A stretch of 64,000 nucleotides of DNA from Alicyclobacillus contaminans DSM 17975 (GTDB lineage Bacteria; Bacillota; Bacilli; Alicyclobacillales; Alicyclobacillaceae): positions 1 through 64,000 of the forward strand of contig NZ_AUCA01000012.1 in the NCBI RefSeq assembly GCF_000429525.1, in the 5' to 3' direction. Position 1 is the stretch's first letter, and every line of letters begins with the position of its first letter. The position numbers and the translations under genes are program-made. Below the pieces are notes generated by a model that saw only the letters and a program-made list of their open reading frames with translations, did no database searches and was not told where the DNA came from. Of the stretch, positions 1 through 10,799 are shown piece by piece.

Positions 1-112
1 TCACCCGTCCGCCGCTGACTTCCAGGAGCAAGCTCCCTTCCGTCCGCTCGACTTGCATGTATTAGGCACGCCGCCAGCGTTCGTCCTGAGCCAGGATCAA
101 ACTCTCAAAAAA
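1..112 (-). rRNA. rrs: 16S ribosomal RNA, 5' end (partial)
   Basis: Read on the minus strand, 105-86 is the universal 16S 5' primer sequence AGAGTTTGATCCTGGCTCAG. It is followed by GACGAACGCTGGCGGCG and by GCCTAATACATGCAAGTCGA, the standard start of a bacterial 16S gene. The gene leaves the window at position 1, so only about 110 bases are visible. The exact 5' end (about 110-113) is set by analogy to known 16S genes, which begin a few bases before AGAGTTTGAT. The upstream bases at 180-165 read CCTTGAAAACTAAAC, a motif commonly seen in rRNA leaders of Bacilli. Confidence 0.97.
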
Positions 113-198
113 GTTGACTCGCTCAAAACAACACTTGCGTGTTGATTCACTCTCTGTGCGTGTTTAGTTTTCAAGGAACCACTCAAAACAGCTCGAAC

Positions 199-312
199 AC
201 CTTACCACACAACTCATGTACTTGTCAAGTGTTGGGGTGATGTTCTCACCGTTTGCCGCGCCGTCATCGGAGCGACAATGTGTAATATACCACCCTGTCA
301 CGTGCGGATCAA
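199..312 (-). promoter_or_regulatory. tandem rRNA promoters
   Basis: Two sigma-A-type promoters point at the 16S gene. The distal one has -35 TTGATC at 312-307 and -10 TATATT at 289-284 with 17 bases between. The proximal one has a perfect -35 TTGACA at 228-223 and a weak -10 TAAGGT at 204-199 with 18 bases between. Tandem promoters are normal for rrn operons in Bacilli. The rest of 113-467 is leader and spacer, where I see no gene. Confidence 0.7.
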
Positions 313-467
313 CAGGAAATTTCATCCTATCACTTATGCCTCAGGATACTCACACGTCCTTCCACAGAGACGATGAACACAAAACGAGCCTGCGCGATGA
401 AACCGACGTGTCCATCCTGCGCAGGCCGATGCAAATCTCTGTATGATCTGTATGACATGATCCACGT

Positions 468-1379
468 TCAGGCCAACCGCTCATTCCAGCGCCGCTTGCG
501 TTTGGGAAATGTCCATTCGCTCACGGCAATTCCCGCGAGAATCAAAATGACGCCAATCCAGCGCAGCAAAGATACGGATTCCCCAAGCACAAGCCAAGCC
601 ACGAACACCGCCACAGGCAGCTCTATCGAGCCAAGTACCCCCGCCATCCGACCGCCGGTATGGGGAATGGCAATCAACATCAGGCTGAGCGGGATGACCT
701 GGCTGAACAGGCCGGAGACGAGGGCCCACCCCCACAGATGGTGCCAAAGCCCGGGCACCAGAAGACAGGTGGGCGGGAACGCGACAAAGATGGCCGCCAT
801 CGCGATGGTCCCGGTGAGGGCGGATCGAATCGTTGGGCTCACAGCGTCCTCGGCATAACCGGACATGTACAGCGTCACCGCATAACAAAAGCCGGAGGTG
901 AGCCCCAACGCGACGGACCAGGGCGAGAAGTGCCCCAGGGCCTGCTCAAACAGGCCAACGGCCAACACGGTCCCGGCGAGTACGAGCATCAGCCCGATCC
1001 ATTTTTGCAGAGACGGCCACCGCCGCGTGACCGCGATGTCAATCACCACCACCATCCACGCGAACTGAAACAGCAGCACAATCGCCAACGATGCCGGCAG
1101 ATGGGTGAGCGCCAAATAATACGTGTAGCTCGTTCCTGCCGACGATACCCCCGTGGTGGCGAGAACGAGCCACTGACGGCGCGTGCGCGGAAACGCCCGA
1201 CGCCCGCGCTTCAACAGGGCAATCAGCCAAAGCACCACCACGCCCACCACGTACTGTGCATCCGTGGCCTGCTGCACGGAGAACCCCGCTTCGTAGCCGG
1301 TTTTCATAATGGATGACACAAAGCCAAAGCTGCTCCCCGCCAACAATACCAGCGTCGCATACCACCAAACTCCGCGCAC
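468..1379 (-). CDS. EamA/DMT-family membrane transporter
   Basis: A 303-residue, very hydrophobic protein with about ten membrane segments arranged as two similar halves, the pattern of the drug/metabolite transporter (EamA) superfamily. The last segments (IELPVAVFVAWLVLGESVS, then WIGVILILAGIAVSE) are the typical end of an EamA repeat. It ends in a basic tail (PKRKRRW). These proteins export or exchange small metabolites, but the substrate cannot be read from sequence. Start is GTG at 1379, seven bases after GGGAGG. It lies beyond the purine-operon terminator and its ribosome binding site sits close to that terminator, so it may receive some read-through. Confidence 0.8.
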   Translation of the reverse strand: MRGVWWYATLVLLAGSSFGFVSSIMKTGYEAGFSVQQATDAQYVVGVVVLWLIALLKRGRRAFPRTRRQWLVLATTGVSSAGTSYTYYLALTHLPASLAIVLLFQFAWMVVVIDIAVTRRWPSLQKWIGLMLVLAGTVLAVGLFEQALGHFSPWSVALGLTSGFCYAVTLYMSGYAEDAVSPTIRSALTGTIAMAAIFVAFPPTCLLVPGLWHHLWGWALVSGLFSQVIPLSLMLIAIPHTGGRMAGVLGSIELPVAVFVAWLVLGESVSLLRWIGVILILAGIAVSEWTFPKRKRRWNERLA

Positions 1380-1395
1380 AGCGAGACCTCCCCAA

Positions 1396-1421
1396 GAAAA
1401 AGACCGGACAGAGGTCCGGTC
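1396..1421 (-). terminator. intrinsic terminator of the purC-purD operon
   Basis: On the minus strand GACCGGAC and GTCCGGTC form an eight-base-pair stem with a four-base loop (1421-1402), followed directly by TTTTTCTT. It sits 60 bases after the purD stop codon and just before the EamA gene. Confidence 0.85.
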
Positions 1422-1480
1422 ACCATGTTTGACATGCTGTACATCCGACGGTACATGACTCCGGGCGCGCTGGCCGAATG

Positions 1481-2788
1481 CTAATCCGCTGCATCCAAGT
1501 GCAGCGCAATATCGCGCCGCAGATACTTCCCGTCAAAGTATATCGCGTCGGCCGCTTCATACGCAATCTTCCGAGCCAGCGCAAACGATCGGGCCACTCC
1601 AGTGCACACCAACACCCGCCCTCCGGCCGTTTGCAGGACGCCGTCGACCTCGCGGGATCCAGCGTGATACACGAGCGCCAAGCCGCCCGCGCCCGCCTGC
1701 GTCAGCCCATCGGCCGGCCACACAATGGCCTGCCCCGTCTGCGGCGCGTCGGGATAACCGGGCGCAGCCAACACCACGCAGATGGCCTTCTCCTCCCGCC
1801 ACCGCACTGCGACGTTCGCCAGTTGGTCTTCGGTCACAGCCCATAGGATATCCAACAGATCGCTCGCGAGCAGGGGGAGGACCACTTCGGTCTCCGGATC
1901 GCCAAAGCGACAATTGAACTCAATCACATACGGCCCATCGGCGGTGACCATGAGACCCGCGTACAGAACGCCTCGATAGACAATCCCCCGCCGCTTCAGC
2001 GCCGCCAGCAACGGTTGCACAATCGTGTTCGTCACTCGCTCCACAAACGCCGGGTGATGAAGTTCCGGCACAGGCGCAAAGGCTCCCATGCCGCCCGTGT
2101 TGCCGCCGGTGTCCCCTTCCCCGACGCGCTTGTAGTCCCGCGCCGGGAGCATGGGCGCCACGGTCTCGTGATCCACGAAATACATCATGGATACCTCTTC
2201 GCCAACCAGACACTGTTCAATGACCACCGTTTGGCCGGACGCGCCAAAGCGGCCCTGGAGCATCATGTCATCCACAGCTGCACAGGCCTCGGCCACGGTT
2301 TGCGCCACCACCACGCCCTTGCCCGCAGCCAGCCCGTCCGCCTTCACCACAATCGGGGCCCCCTGCTGCTGGATGTACGCCTTCGCCGCCGCCGCATCGG
2401 TGAACGTTTGGTGCGATGCCGTCGGAACGCCAGCCTCGGCCATCACCGCTTTGGCGAACGCTTTCGACGCCTCGAGCTGTGCTGCGGCTTGGGTTGGTCC
2501 AAAGACGCGAATGCCCGCCGCCTGACAGGCGTCTACCATCCCCCGGGCCAGCGGCAACTCCGGTCCCACAACCACCAGGTCCGCCGCGATGTCGCGCGCC
2601 GCCTGGACGAGTCCAACGACATCGTCTACTGCCACCGGCAGGCACGTGGTCTCAGCAGCCATCCCCGCGTTGCCCGGGGCCGCAAACAGCACGGGACGCC
2701 GTTGACTCTGCGCCAACGTCCGGAGCACGGCGTGTTCGCGCGCGCCGCTGCCCACCACCAACACCCGCGGATTGTCCGGTATCCGCAT
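1481..2788 (-). CDS. purD: phosphoribosylamine-glycine ligase (GAR synthetase)
   Basis: Joins glycine to 5-phosphoribosylamine with ATP, the second step of de novo purine synthesis. The 435-residue protein is of normal family length. It opens with the N-terminal nucleotide-fold motif [15 protein letters not shown], has the ATP-grasp loop [17 protein letters not shown] near residue 155, and the metal-binding strand [19 protein letters not shown] near residue 290. Start ATG at 2788 is chosen because GGGAGG lies seven bases upstream; an in-frame start seven codons earlier lacks such a site. It is the last gene of the operon, 17 bases after purH, with a terminator shortly downstream. Confidence 0.96.
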   Translation of the reverse strand: MRIPDNPRVLVVGSGAREHAVLRTLAQSQRRPVLFAAPGNAGMAAETTCLPVAVDDVVGLVQAARDIAADLVVVGPELPLARGMVDACQAAGIRVFGPTQAAAQLEASKAFAKAVMAEAGVPTASHQTFTDAAAAKAYIQQQGAPIVVKADGLAAGKGVVVAQTVAEACAAVDDMMLQGRFGASGQTVVIEQCLVGEEVSMMYFVDHETVAPMLPARDYKRVGEGDTGGNTGGMGAFAPVPELHHPAFVERVTNTIVQPLLAALKRRGIVYRGVLYAGLMVTADGPYVIEFNCRFGDPETEVVLPLLASDLLDILWAVTEDQLANVAVRWREEKAICVVLAAPGYPDAPQTGQAIVWPADGLTQAGAGGLALVYHAGSREVDGVLQTAGGRVLVCTGVARSFALARKIAYEAADAIYFDGKYLRRDIALHLDAAD

Positions 2789-2805
2789 CTCGTCTCCTCC
2801 CATTC

Positions 2806-4395
2806 TCAATGCAGGAAGTGTCTCCGGTGCGTGAACACCATGGCGATGCCGTGCTCGTTGCAGGCCGCAATGCTGTCCTTGTCCTTGATGGATCCGCCCG
2901 GTTGGATGATGGCTCGAACACCGGCTGCCGCTGCGGCATCGACCGTGTCGCGCATCGGGAAAAACGCGTCCGACGCCAGCACCGCCTCAGCCGCACGGTC
3001 ACCGGCCTGAGCAATGGCAATCTGCGCCGCGCCGACGCGGTTCATCTGCCCTGCGCCAACACCGAGCGTCTGATCTTTGGTGGCGAGCACAATGGCGTTT
3101 GATTTCACGTGTTTCACGATGCGCCACCCAAACCGCAGCGCCTCCCACTCGTCCGCCGTTGGTTCGCGTTCGGTCACCACTTCGAAGCCCGGAGTGTTCT
3201 CCACATCAACCTGTTGCACCAACACGCCGCCAGAGACCCGCCGGTACAGCAAATCGTCCCGTTGCCACAGCGGCGCCTTCATATCCACTTCCAGCAGGCG
3301 CACGTTCTTCTTTTGCGCAAAGGCGGCCAACGCACCCTCGGTGAATCCCGGCGCGATGACGATTTCCAAGAACAGCGTGGTCAATCGTTTCGCCAACACT
3401 TCGTCCACCGTCCGATTGACCGCGATGATGCCTCCGAAAATCGAAACCGGATCTGCCTCGTACGCCTTTTCAAACGCCGCCAGGGCCGTCTCTCCCAAGC
3501 CGACGCCGCACGGATTCATGTGCTTCACGGCCACCACGGCGGCGCGTTCGAGATCATCCAGTGACCGAACGATGTTCAGCGCAGCATCGGCGTCCTGGAT
3601 GTTGTTGTACGACAGCTCCTTGCCCTGCCATTGCTTCGCGCCGGCAATGCTGGCGGGCGACGGCTGCGCCTCGGCGTAAAAGTACGCCGCCTGGTGTGGA
3701 TTTTCTCCATAGCGCAGGGCCTGCTTGGGGACAAAGGAGACCACAAACGGATTGGGCCACCGGAGGGAGGCATCCGCGGCCTCGGTCTCGGCGCTCTCCG
3801 ACAAACCACCGAGATACTGAGCGATGGTGGCGTCGTACAACGCGGTGGCCGCAAACACTTTGCGCGCCAGCAAACGGCGCTGCTCCAGCGGAATCTCCTC
3901 TCCGGCCGCCAGGGCCCGTCCAATCCAGCCGTAGTCGGCGGGATCAATCACCGGCAGGCAATAACGGTGGTTTTTCGCCGCCGACCGAAGCATGGAGGGA
4001 CCGCCAATATCTATCATTTCTATCGCTTCCGTCGGAGTGACCCCAGGCTTTGCAATCGTCTCCGCAAAGGGATACAGATTCACCACCACAACGTCGATGG
4101 CGGCGATTCCGTGCGTTTGCATGCTGTCCACATGCGCCGGGTCGTCGCGCAGGCTGAGAATGCCGCCGTGCACCTTGGGATGCAGGGTCTTCACGCGGCC
4201 GTTCATCATCTCCGGAAAACCGGTGTAGTCGCTGACCTCGGTCACCGGCAGCCCCGCTTGTTGTAAGTGCGTGGCGGTTCCTCCGGTCGACAGAATGCCG
4301 TACCCCGCTTTCACCAACTGTTCGCAAAACGGTATGATTCCCTGTTTGTCATATACGCTCACCAGCGCCCATTTCGCTGTGTGCAATCCATACAT
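2806..4395 (-). CDS. purH: bifunctional AICAR transformylase/IMP cyclohydrolase
   Basis: Catalyses the last two steps to IMP: formylation of AICAR by 10-formyl-THF, then ring closure. The N-terminal cyclohydrolase (MGS-like) domain shows [20 protein letters not shown]. The transformylase domain shows [16 protein letters not shown] and [13 protein letters not shown], and ends with [11 protein letters not shown] and [14 protein letters not shown]. About 529 residues, close to the usual 510-530. The start is uncertain: ATG at 4395 has a GAGGGGG directly against it, while TTG at 4386 has that same site nine bases upstream and would give a start more like other PurH proteins. It lies between purN and purD in the operon. 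Confidence 0.95.
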   Translation of the reverse strand: MYGLHTAKWALVSVYDKQGIIPFCEQLVKAGYGILSTGGTATHLQQAGLPVTEVSDYTGFPEMMNGRVKTLHPKVHGGILSLRDDPAHVDSMQTHGIAAIDVVVVNLYPFAETIAKPGVTPTEAIEMIDIGGPSMLRSAAKNHRYCLPVIDPADYGWIGRALAAGEEIPLEQRRLLARKVFAATALYDATIAQYLGGLSESAETEAADASLRWPNPFVVSFVPKQALRYGENPHQAAYFYAEAQPSPASIAGAKQWQGKELSYNNIQDADAALNIVRSLDDLERAAVVAVKHMNPCGVGLGETALAAFEKAYEADPVSIFGGIIAVNRTVDEVLAKRLTTLFLEIVIAPGFTEGALAAFAQKKNVRLLEVDMKAPLWQRDDLLYRRVSGGVLVQQVDVENTPGFEVVTEREPTADEWEALRFGWRIVKHVKSNAIVLATKDQTLGVGAGQMNRVGAAQIAIAQAGDRAAEAVLASDAFFPMRDTVDAAAAAGVRAIIQPGGSIKDKDSIAACNEHGIAMVFTHRRHFLH

Positions 4396-4429
4396 CCCCC
4401 TCAAACACGCCGGAGGCGCTTTATGTTTC

Positions 4430-5074
4430 CTAAATTTTGTCCGCAGCCGGTTCCATCCGCGCCAACATTGGCCTCCCGGACAACCAGCGGTTCACCACAT
4501 CCGTCACCGTCGCCGGATACAACACGTGCTCCACCGCGTGGATGCGCTCCAGAAGTTCCGCCTCGGTCATACCGGAATCCACAGGCACCGACTGCTGCGC
4601 CACGATGGGGCCCGTATCCATCCCTTCGTCCACCAGGTGCACCGTCACCCCGGTCACCGCCACACCGGCCGCCAGCGTGTCCCGCACGGCGGTCCGCCCC
4701 GGAAATGCCGGCAACAACGACGGGTGAATGTTCAAAATTCGCTCCGGATAGGCGTGCAGCAGAGTGGGGCCAATCAATCGCATGTAGCCTGCCAACACCA
4801 GCCAATCCACTCTGGATTTCTGCAGCGCTGTCAGAACGGCTTGTTCGTACGCCGCTTTGTCGGGATACGTCTTGACGTCCACGGCGAACGTCGGCACCCC
4901 CGCAGCGCGCGCGCGCTCCAGCGCCGTGCATGCGGGTTTGTCCGATACCACCAACACAATTTCAGCGGGCCAATCGGAGTGGGCCCGCTCATAGTCGAGC
5001 AGCGCCTGAAGGTTCGATCCGGATCCGCTCGCGAAAACCGCCAACCGACAGCGTTTCTTCTCCGTTCCGAGCAC
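4430..5074 (-). CDS. purN: phosphoribosylglycinamide formyltransferase (GART)
   Basis: Transfers a formyl group from 10-formyl-THF to GAR, the third step of purine synthesis. The 214-residue protein has the substrate loop VFASGSGSNLQALL, the catalytic Asn and His in ILNIHPSLLPAFPG and the catalytic Asp region TVHLVDEGMDTGPIV, in the order of the family. Start GTG at 5074 lies seven bases after GGGAGG, a site placed inside the end of purM. The purM stop is only a few bases upstream, so the two are almost certainly translated together. An in-frame GTG six bases earlier is too close to the ribosome binding site. Confidence 0.95.
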   Translation of the reverse strand: MLGTEKKRCRLAVFASGSGSNLQALLDYERAHSDWPAEIVLVVSDKPACTALERARAAGVPTFAVDVKTYPDKAAYEQAVLTALQKSRVDWLVLAGYMRLIGPTLLHAYPERILNIHPSLLPAFPGRTAVRDTLAAGVAVTGVTVHLVDEGMDTGPIVAQQSVPVDSGMTEAELLERIHAVEHVLYPATVTDVVNRWLSGRPMLARMEPAADKI

Positions 5075-5076
5075 GT

Positions 5077-6114
5077 TCACGCCTCCCACTGCACGGACGG
5101 ACTGCCCGAGATGATGCGCCCAATGCGGTGGGCCGCCTGCCCCGCTTGCGCCAACGCGTCAAGCGTGGCGTCGGCCGCGTTCGCCGCAACCACGAGGACG
5201 TAGCCGATGCCCAGATTCCAGACGGCCGCCGCCTCGGTGAACGGCAGCCCGCTCTGTTGCATCAGCCAATCGAACACCGCCGGCCGGGGCCAGGCGTCCG
5301 CCTGGAGCACGGCTGCCACGCCGTCCGGCAGGCATCGCGGTAGATTTTCCGGCAACCCGCCGCCCGTGATGTGCGCCATCCCCTTGATGACAACGCCCAC
5401 GCTGCGGACGGCCTGAACCGCCGATACATAGATGGCGGTTGGCCGGAGCAGTTCGTCGGCCACGGTGCCGCGCCAACCGGGCAGGGAATCATTCCAGTCC
5501 ACGCCCGCTTCCGCCAGCAGCTTGCGCACCAGTGAATATCCGTTCGAATGTACACCATTGCTCTCGAGCCCAATCACCACATCTCCGGGGACAATGGCGC
5601 GCCCATCCACCAGATCCGGACGGTTGACCACACCGATGGCCGTCCCCGCGAGATCGTACTGGCCAACCTGGTACAGGTCGGACATTTCTGCCGTTTCGCC
5701 GCCAATCAACGCGCACCCGGCCTGTTTGCACCCTTCCGCCACCCCCGCCACCACGGCGGCGGCCACGTCCACATCCAGCCGCTGCACGGCCAGGTAGTCG
5801 AGAAAGAACAGGGGTTCCGCACCGCTGGTGAGAATGTCGTTGACCGACATGGCGACACAATCCACGCCCACCGTGTCATGCCGCCCGGTGGCGAATGCGA
5901 TGTGCAATTTGGTGCCGACACCGTCCGTTCCGGATACGAGCACCGGTTCGGGATACTTTTGCAAATTCAGCAAAAAACCGCCGGAAAAACCGCCAATGCC
6001 CCCGAGCACCTCGGGGCGTCGCGTGGCACGAGCCAGCCCCGCGTACCGCTTGGCGGCCGCATTGCCCCGGTCAATGTCCACGCCGGCAGCCTGATACGCC
6101 TGCTTGCCGTTCAC
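5077..6114 (-). CDS. purM: phosphoribosylformylglycinamidine cyclo-ligase (AIR synthetase)
   Basis: Closes the imidazole ring of FGAM with ATP to give AIR, the fifth step. The 345-residue length is standard. Family motifs are VSGTDGVGTKLHIAF, CVAMSVNDILTSGAEPLFFLDY, the glycine-rich ALIGGETAEMSDLY, and ITGGGLPENLPR. Start is GTG at 6114, overlapping the purF stop by four bases (GTGA), with GGAGG seven bases upstream inside purF, so translation is coupled. Confidence 0.96.
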   Translation of the reverse strand: MNGKQAYQAAGVDIDRGNAAAKRYAGLARATRRPEVLGGIGGFSGGFLLNLQKYPEPVLVSGTDGVGTKLHIAFATGRHDTVGVDCVAMSVNDILTSGAEPLFFLDYLAVQRLDVDVAAAVVAGVAEGCKQAGCALIGGETAEMSDLYQVGQYDLAGTAIGVVNRPDLVDGRAIVPGDVVIGLESNGVHSNGYSLVRKLLAEAGVDWNDSLPGWRGTVADELLRPTAIYVSAVQAVRSVGVVIKGMAHITGGGLPENLPRCLPDGVAAVLQADAWPRPAVFDWLMQQSGLPFTEAAAVWNLGIGYVLVVAANAADATLDALAQAGQAAHRIGRIISGSPSVQWEA

Positions 6115-7565
6115 CCCGTCACCTCCTGCACCCGCACTTCATTGTACAACTTGTCGGTATCATACACTTCCGTCGGATATTGTCCCGTGAAGCACGCGTT
6201 GCAGAACGGATACCGCTCTCCCTCGCCGAAGCCAAAGGCGCTCATCATCTCCTCCACCGTCAGGTAGGCCAGCGAATCCGCGCCGATTTCCGCGCAGATT
6301 TCATCCACGCTGTGGGTGGCAGCAATCAGCTGTCCCTTGGACGACGTGTCGATTCCATAATGGCAGGCGTGTCGATACGGCGGACTCGAGATGCGCACGT
6401 GCACCTCGACCGCGCCGGCATCCCGCAGCAATGTGACGATGCGCCGACTCGTGGTGCCGCGGACAATCGAATCGTCAATGAGGATGACACGTTGTCCTTC
6501 CACCACGCTGCGCACCGCGTTCAGTTTCAACTGGACGCCCGCCTGACGCAGCGCTTCCGACGGTTGGATGAACGTTCGCGCCACATACTTGTTTTTCACC
6601 AGGCCCATTTCCAGTGGAATTCCGCTCTGCTCCGCGTACCCGGACGCGGCGGAAATACTGGAATCCGGAACGCCAATGACGATGTCACCCTGGGCCGGGT
6701 GGTGCTTGGCCAGTATGCGGCCCAGTTGCTTGCGCACCGCGTGCACGTTCCATCCGTCGATATCGCTGTCCGGACGAGCGAAGTAGATGTGCTCGAAGGT
6801 GCACATGGCCCGCTTCGTCACGCTTGCCGGCGGATACGAGGCGATGCCGGACGCGTTCAGCACAATCCGCTCCCCCGGTTCGATATCGCGCACGAACGTC
6901 GCGCCGATGGTCTCAAAGGCACAGGACTCGGACGCCAGCACGTACGCCTGGCCGAGGCGGCCCAGCGCCAGCGGGCGCAATCCGAACGGATCGCGCGCAG
7001 CAATCACCTGATGGTCCGACAGGAAGAGGTACGCGTAGCCGCCTTTGATCATGCGCAGACTGTCCTGCACGTTTTCCAACAGCGTCGGATACCCTGCGCG
7101 GGCAATCAGGTGGGCAATCACCTCCGAATCGCTGGTGGACTGAAACAGGCTTCCCTGCCGCTCGAGCAAGACGCGCAGGGCGTTGGCGTTCACCAGGTTC
7201 CCATTGTGCGCCACCGCCAGGTTCCCGTGATGAGTGGAGAACGTTAACGGCTGCGCATTCTGCAGGGTATTGCTGCCGGCCGTGGAATAGCGGACGTGGC
7301 CGATGGCCGCGTGGCCGCGCAACTGTTCGAGGACGCGTGTGTCAAACACGTCGTTCAGCAGCCCGAGTCCGCGATGGCTGTACATCTTTTCTCCGTCGAC
7401 TGTGGCAATCCCGGCGGCCTCCTGGCCCCGGTGCTGCAGCGCAATCAGGGCGTAGTAGGTCAGTTCCGCCGCGCGCTCGTGGCCGAAAATCGCGAAGACG
7501 CCGCATTCCTCCGTCGGTTTATCCTCCATCTCCCGCTGTTCTACCGCCAGTTCTCGCAGTGGCAT
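6111..7565 (-). CDS. purF: amidophosphoribosyltransferase
   Basis: First committed step of purine synthesis: glutamine plus PRPP gives phosphoribosylamine. The 484-residue protein begins with a roughly 20-residue leader before Cys21 in EECGVFAIFGHE, the nucleophile exposed when the propeptide is removed. The PRPP site is VILIDDSIVRGTTSRR. Four cysteines placed as in the Bacillus iron-sulfur type are visible in AMCTFEHIYFARP, RHACHYGID and FCNACFTGQYP. It is therefore probably the oxygen-sensitive [4Fe-4S] form (family knowledge). Start ATG at 7565 follows GAGAGGAG by seven bases; an in-frame start seven codons upstream is not supported. Confidence 0.96.
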   Translation of the reverse strand: MPLRELAVEQREMEDKPTEECGVFAIFGHERAAELTYYALIALQHRGQEAAGIATVDGEKMYSHRGLGLLNDVFDTRVLEQLRGHAAIGHVRYSTAGSNTLQNAQPLTFSTHHGNLAVAHNGNLVNANALRVLLERQGSLFQSTSDSEVIAHLIARAGYPTLLENVQDSLRMIKGGYAYLFLSDHQVIAARDPFGLRPLALGRLGQAYVLASESCAFETIGATFVRDIEPGERIVLNASGIASYPPASVTKRAMCTFEHIYFARPDSDIDGWNVHAVRKQLGRILAKHHPAQGDIVIGVPDSSISAASGYAEQSGIPLEMGLVKNKYVARTFIQPSEALRQAGVQLKLNAVRSVVEGQRVILIDDSIVRGTTSRRIVTLLRDAGAVEVHVRISSPPYRHACHYGIDTSSKGQLIAATHSVDEICAEIGADSLAYLTVEEMMSAFGFGEGERYPFCNACFTGQYPTEVYDTDKLYNEVRVQEVTG

Positions 7566-7592
7566 GAGTAGGCTCCTCTCCCGCATTTCATC

Positions 7593-9854
7593 TTACGCCC
7601 CCGGCGTGACTGGCACCTGCATGCGGTTGGGCAGGGCGTCCTGATACACCTGAGCCAGTTCCGCCACAGGGACGTTCACCCAATCCTCACACGTGGTGCG
7701 CACCACCAATCGACTTCCACCCGTCCAACCGATTTGACGCGCTGGTACGCCCGCTTCGGCCGCCGCGGCCAGAACCTCGGCCACATCGGTCGGACGCACC
7801 TCCAGGCAAATTCGGCTTGGCGCCTCGGAAAACAGCCAACCCGCCGCCCGCAGCGACGCCTGTGACGCGGAGAGATCCGCCGCGCCTGCAGGCGCTTCGA
7901 CCACCACACCCATGCCGCCGCCGATGCACAGCTCCGCCAGCGTGACGGCGAGCCCGCCGTCGCTCACATCGTGCGCCGACACCACGCGGCCCTCCCGAAT
8001 GAGTCGGTGCACCAGGTTCTGCAGATTCACTTCTGCCGCCAGGTCGAACGCCGGCGCGTCTCCCGCAGGCTGGCCGGCGAGCGTCTTCCAATAGAGGCTG
8101 CCATCCAAGCTGTCGTCTTCCACGCCGAGCAGCACCACCGCATGATCCGCCTGTTGGAACGCGTTGGGCGTCACATACCGCTCGTCCTCAATCACGCCAA
8201 CCATGCCAATCACCGGCGTGGGGTGGATGTCCGCGCTGCGGCTCTCGTTATAGAAGCTCACGTTACCGCTGACGACCGGTGTGTTCAAAGCCAGGCAAGC
8301 CTCGCTCATGCCCGCCGTCGCCTCGGCGAACTGGTACATAATCTCCGGTTTCTCCGGATTTCCAAAGTTGAGGCAGTTGGTGATGGCCAACGGCTGGCCG
8401 CCCGCGCAGACAATGTTGCGCGCCGCTTCCGCCACCGCCATCGCCCCGCCTTTGCGCGGATTCAGGTACACGTAGCGGCCGTTGCCGTCGCAGCAGAGCG
8501 CGAGCAACCGGTTGGTGCCCGGCACGCGCAGCACCGCGGCGTCGCCGCCCGGTCCAACGCGCGTGGCCGCTTTCACCGTCGTATCGTACTGGCGGTAAAT
8601 CCAACGTTTGTCCGCCACCGACGGATGGCCAAGCAGTTCTCGCAGCGCTGTCTCCGGCGCCGGGAACGTCTCCGGCAGTGCCACCTCCCGCCCCGGCAGC
8701 GCCGCAGGCGCCGCCACCGGCCGGTCGTACACAGGCGCTTCGTCCACCAGCAAGGATACCGGTACATCTGCCACGCACTCGCCCCGAAACCAGAGCCGGA
8801 GGCGGCCGTCGTCCGTCACGCGACCGATGTTGGCAATCGGCAGACCCCACTTGGCAAAGATGGCCTCAGCCACCGCTTCCTTGCCCCGTTCCATCACCAC
8901 CAGCATCCGTTCCTGGGACTCGGAGAGCATCATTTCATACGGGGTCATGCCGTCCTCGCGCACCGGCACCGCGTCCAAATAGAGCTCAATGCCGCCGTCG
9001 GCCCGGCTCGCCATTTCCGCGGACGACGACGTCAATCCGGCGGCTCCCATGTCCTGGATGCCAACCACCGCGCCTGTCGCAATCAACTCGAGGCACGCTT
9101 CCATGAGGAGTTTGCCGAAGAACGGATCGCCCACCTGCACCGCCGAACGCTCTTTCTCATGCGGATCTTCCGCGGAGGCGAAAGTGGCTCCGTGAATCCC
9201 GTCGCGCCCCGTTCTCGCACCGACCACAAACACCGGATTGCCGACGCCGGACGCCGTGCCGCGAACCATGCCATCGGCCGGAAGCACCCCGACACACATC
9301 GCGTTGACCAGCGGATTGTCCCGGTAGACCTCGTCGAACACCGCTTCCCCCGCCACCGTTGGAATGCCCACGCAGTTGCCGTAGCCGCCGATGCCCGCCA
9401 CCACGTTGGCGAACAGGTAGCGCGTGTGGGCCTCGTCCAACGTGCCAAACCTGAGACTGTTGAGGAACGCGATGGGCCGCGCGCCCATGGTGAAGATGTC
9501 GCGCAGAATGCCGCCCACCCCCGTTGCCGCTCCCTGATACGGTTCAATGGCCGAGGGGTGGTTGTGGCTTTCCATCTTGAACGCAATGCCAATGCCATCG
9601 CCGAAGTCGACGACGCCCGCATTTTCCCCCGGTCCCTGCAATACCTGCGGACCGTTGGTTGGAAACCGCTTCAGGTAACGCCGCGAGCTCTTGTAGCTGC
9701 AGTGTTCGGACCAGAGCACACTGAACAGCCCCGTCTCGACCCAGTTCGGCAGCCGTCCCAACTGCGCCACAATGCAGTCGTACTCCGCATCGGTCAGTCC
9801 CATGCCGCGATACAGCCGCTCGTTTCGAATTTGCTCTGCTTTCGGCTCAACCAA
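7593..9854 (-). CDS. purL: phosphoribosylformylglycinamidine synthase subunit PurL
   Basis: Large ATP-using subunit of FGAM synthase; it works with PurS and PurQ (below) to convert FGAR to FGAM. At 753 residues it is the small Gram-positive form without a fused glutaminase domain. Motifs include [38 protein letters not shown] and [15 protein letters not shown]. The start is read as TTG at 9854, eight to nine bases after AAAGGAGG, overlapping the purQ end by eight bases. Longer in-frame readings would run far into purQ. Confidence 0.95.
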   Translation of the reverse strand: MVEPKAEQIRNERLYRGMGLTDAEYDCIVAQLGRLPNWVETGLFSVLWSEHCSYKSSRRYLKRFPTNGPQVLQGPGENAGVVDFGDGIGIAFKMESHNHPSAIEPYQGAATGVGGILRDIFTMGARPIAFLNSLRFGTLDEAHTRYLFANVVAGIGGYGNCVGIPTVAGEAVFDEVYRDNPLVNAMCVGVLPADGMVRGTASGVGNPVFVVGARTGRDGIHGATFASAEDPHEKERSAVQVGDPFFGKLLMEACLELIATGAVVGIQDMGAAGLTSSSAEMASRADGGIELYLDAVPVREDGMTPYEMMLSESQERMLVVMERGKEAVAEAIFAKWGLPIANIGRVTDDGRLRLWFRGECVADVPVSLLVDEAPVYDRPVAAPAALPGREVALPETFPAPETALRELLGHPSVADKRWIYRQYDTTVKAATRVGPGGDAAVLRVPGTNRLLALCCDGNGRYVYLNPRKGGAMAVAEAARNIVCAGGQPLAITNCLNFGNPEKPEIMYQFAEATAGMSEACLALNTPVVSGNVSFYNESRSADIHPTPVIGMVGVIEDERYVTPNAFQQADHAVVLLGVEDDSLDGSLYWKTLAGQPAGDAPAFDLAAEVNLQNLVHRLIREGRVVSAHDVSDGGLAVTLAELCIGGGMGVVVEAPAGAADLSASQASLRAAGWLFSEAPSRICLEVRPTDVAEVLAAAAEAGVPARQIGWTGGSRLVVRTTCEDWVNVPVAELAQVYQDALPNRMQVPVTPGA

Positions 9855-10524
9855 CGTGGATTGCCTCCTTTGCACAGCGGCGCATCGACGCAAACAGCGC
9901 GCGCCCATCCGCAGATCCCATCCAGTCCGCCACCGCCCGCTCCGGATGGGGCATCATGCCAAGCACATTGCCCCGTTCGTTGAGAATGCCGGCGATGTCG
10001 AGCGCGCTGCCATTCGGATTGCGCCGGTACGTGAACACAATTCGCCGCTCTCGCTCCAGCGTCCTAAGCGTTTCCTCATCTGCCACGTACCGGCCCTCGC
10101 CGTGGGCAATCGGAATCTTCACCGTCTGTCCCTCGGTATACGCCGCGGTGAAGGGCGTATTCACGTTGTGCACTGTCAAATCCACCAGTTCACAGCGAAA
10201 CTGCAGGTGGTCGTTCCGCAACAGCGCGCCCGGCAGCAATCCCGACTCGGTCAACACCTGGAAGCCGTTGCAAATGCCAATCACCAGCTTCCCTTCCGCC
10301 GCCGCCTCGCGGACGCCCTGCATCACAGGCGAGAAGCGGGCAATGGCTCCGCAGCGCAGATAGTCTCCGTAGGAAAATCCCCCCGGCAGGATGATGGCGT
10401 CGTACAAGCTCAAATCCCGTTCTTGGTGCCAGACTTTGTGCACCTCGTCGCCGAACGACTGAACCGCCTGCACCGCGTCGTCGTCGCAGTTCGATCCCGG
10501 AAAGACCACGACCGCCCACTTCAT
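9847..10524 (-). CDS. purQ: phosphoribosylformylglycinamidine synthase subunit PurQ (glutaminase)
   Basis: Class I glutaminase that supplies ammonia to PurL. The 225 residues carry [17 protein letters not shown] at the N terminus, [18 protein letters not shown], the nucleophile Cys in [19 protein letters not shown] and the His/Glu pair of the triad in [14 protein letters not shown] at 10524 overlaps the purS stop by four bases (ATGA). Normal family length; no oddities. Confidence 0.96.
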   Translation of the reverse strand: MKWAVVVFPGSNCDDDAVQAVQSFGDEVHKVWHQERDLSLYDAIILPGGFSYGDYLRCGAIARFSPVMQGVREAAAEGKLVIGICNGFQVLTESGLLPGALLRNDHLQFRCELVDLTVHNVNTPFTAAYTEGQTVKIPIAHGEGRYVADEETLRTLERERRIVFTYRRNPNGSALDIAGILNERGNVLGMMPHPERAVADWMGSADGRALFASMRRCAKEAIHVG

Positions 10525-10799
10525 CGCGCCGCCTCCGCCACTGCGGCCGCTTCGGCCAGCGTGAATTCGTACGTCTCTATGACCAGATTGCAGAGCACGT
10601 CCCGGCAGATAGCGTCCACCTGGGCACGCGCCGCCGCCTCGTCCGGCGCTTCAATATGAAAAGCGACCGTCTTGCCCATCCGCAGATTCGACACACCGGT
10701 GTGGCCCAACGTCATCAGCGCCTGCTCCACCGCATTCCCCTGCGGATCGAACACGCTGGGTTTCAGCGACACCTTGACTTCCACCGTCCACAGGCTCAT
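10521..10799 (-). CDS. purS: phosphoribosylformylglycinamidine synthase subunit PurS
   Basis: Small structural subunit that bridges PurQ and PurL. The protein is about 92 residues (typical about 80-90). It begins [20 protein letters not shown] and has the family core [16 protein letters not shown] and [18 protein letters not shown]. The C terminus is alanine-rich and slightly longer than usual. ATG at 10799 overlaps the purC stop by four bases, with GAGGAGG seven bases upstream inside purC. Confidence 0.94.
   Translation of the reverse strand: MSLWTVEVKVSLKPSVFDPQGNAVEQALMTLGHTGVSNLRMGKTVAFHIEAPDEAAARAQVDAICRDVLCNLVIETYEFTLAEAAAVAEAAR

Noticed and set aside
7971-9983. A 670-codon open frame on the strand opposite purL
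   Set aside because: It lies wholly antisense to a clear PurL and its translation is Arg/His-rich with no family motif. Similar long mirror frames occur opposite other genes (19569-21728 opposite purK/purB, 54189-56342 opposite the ABC-F gene) and come from third-position G+C bias.
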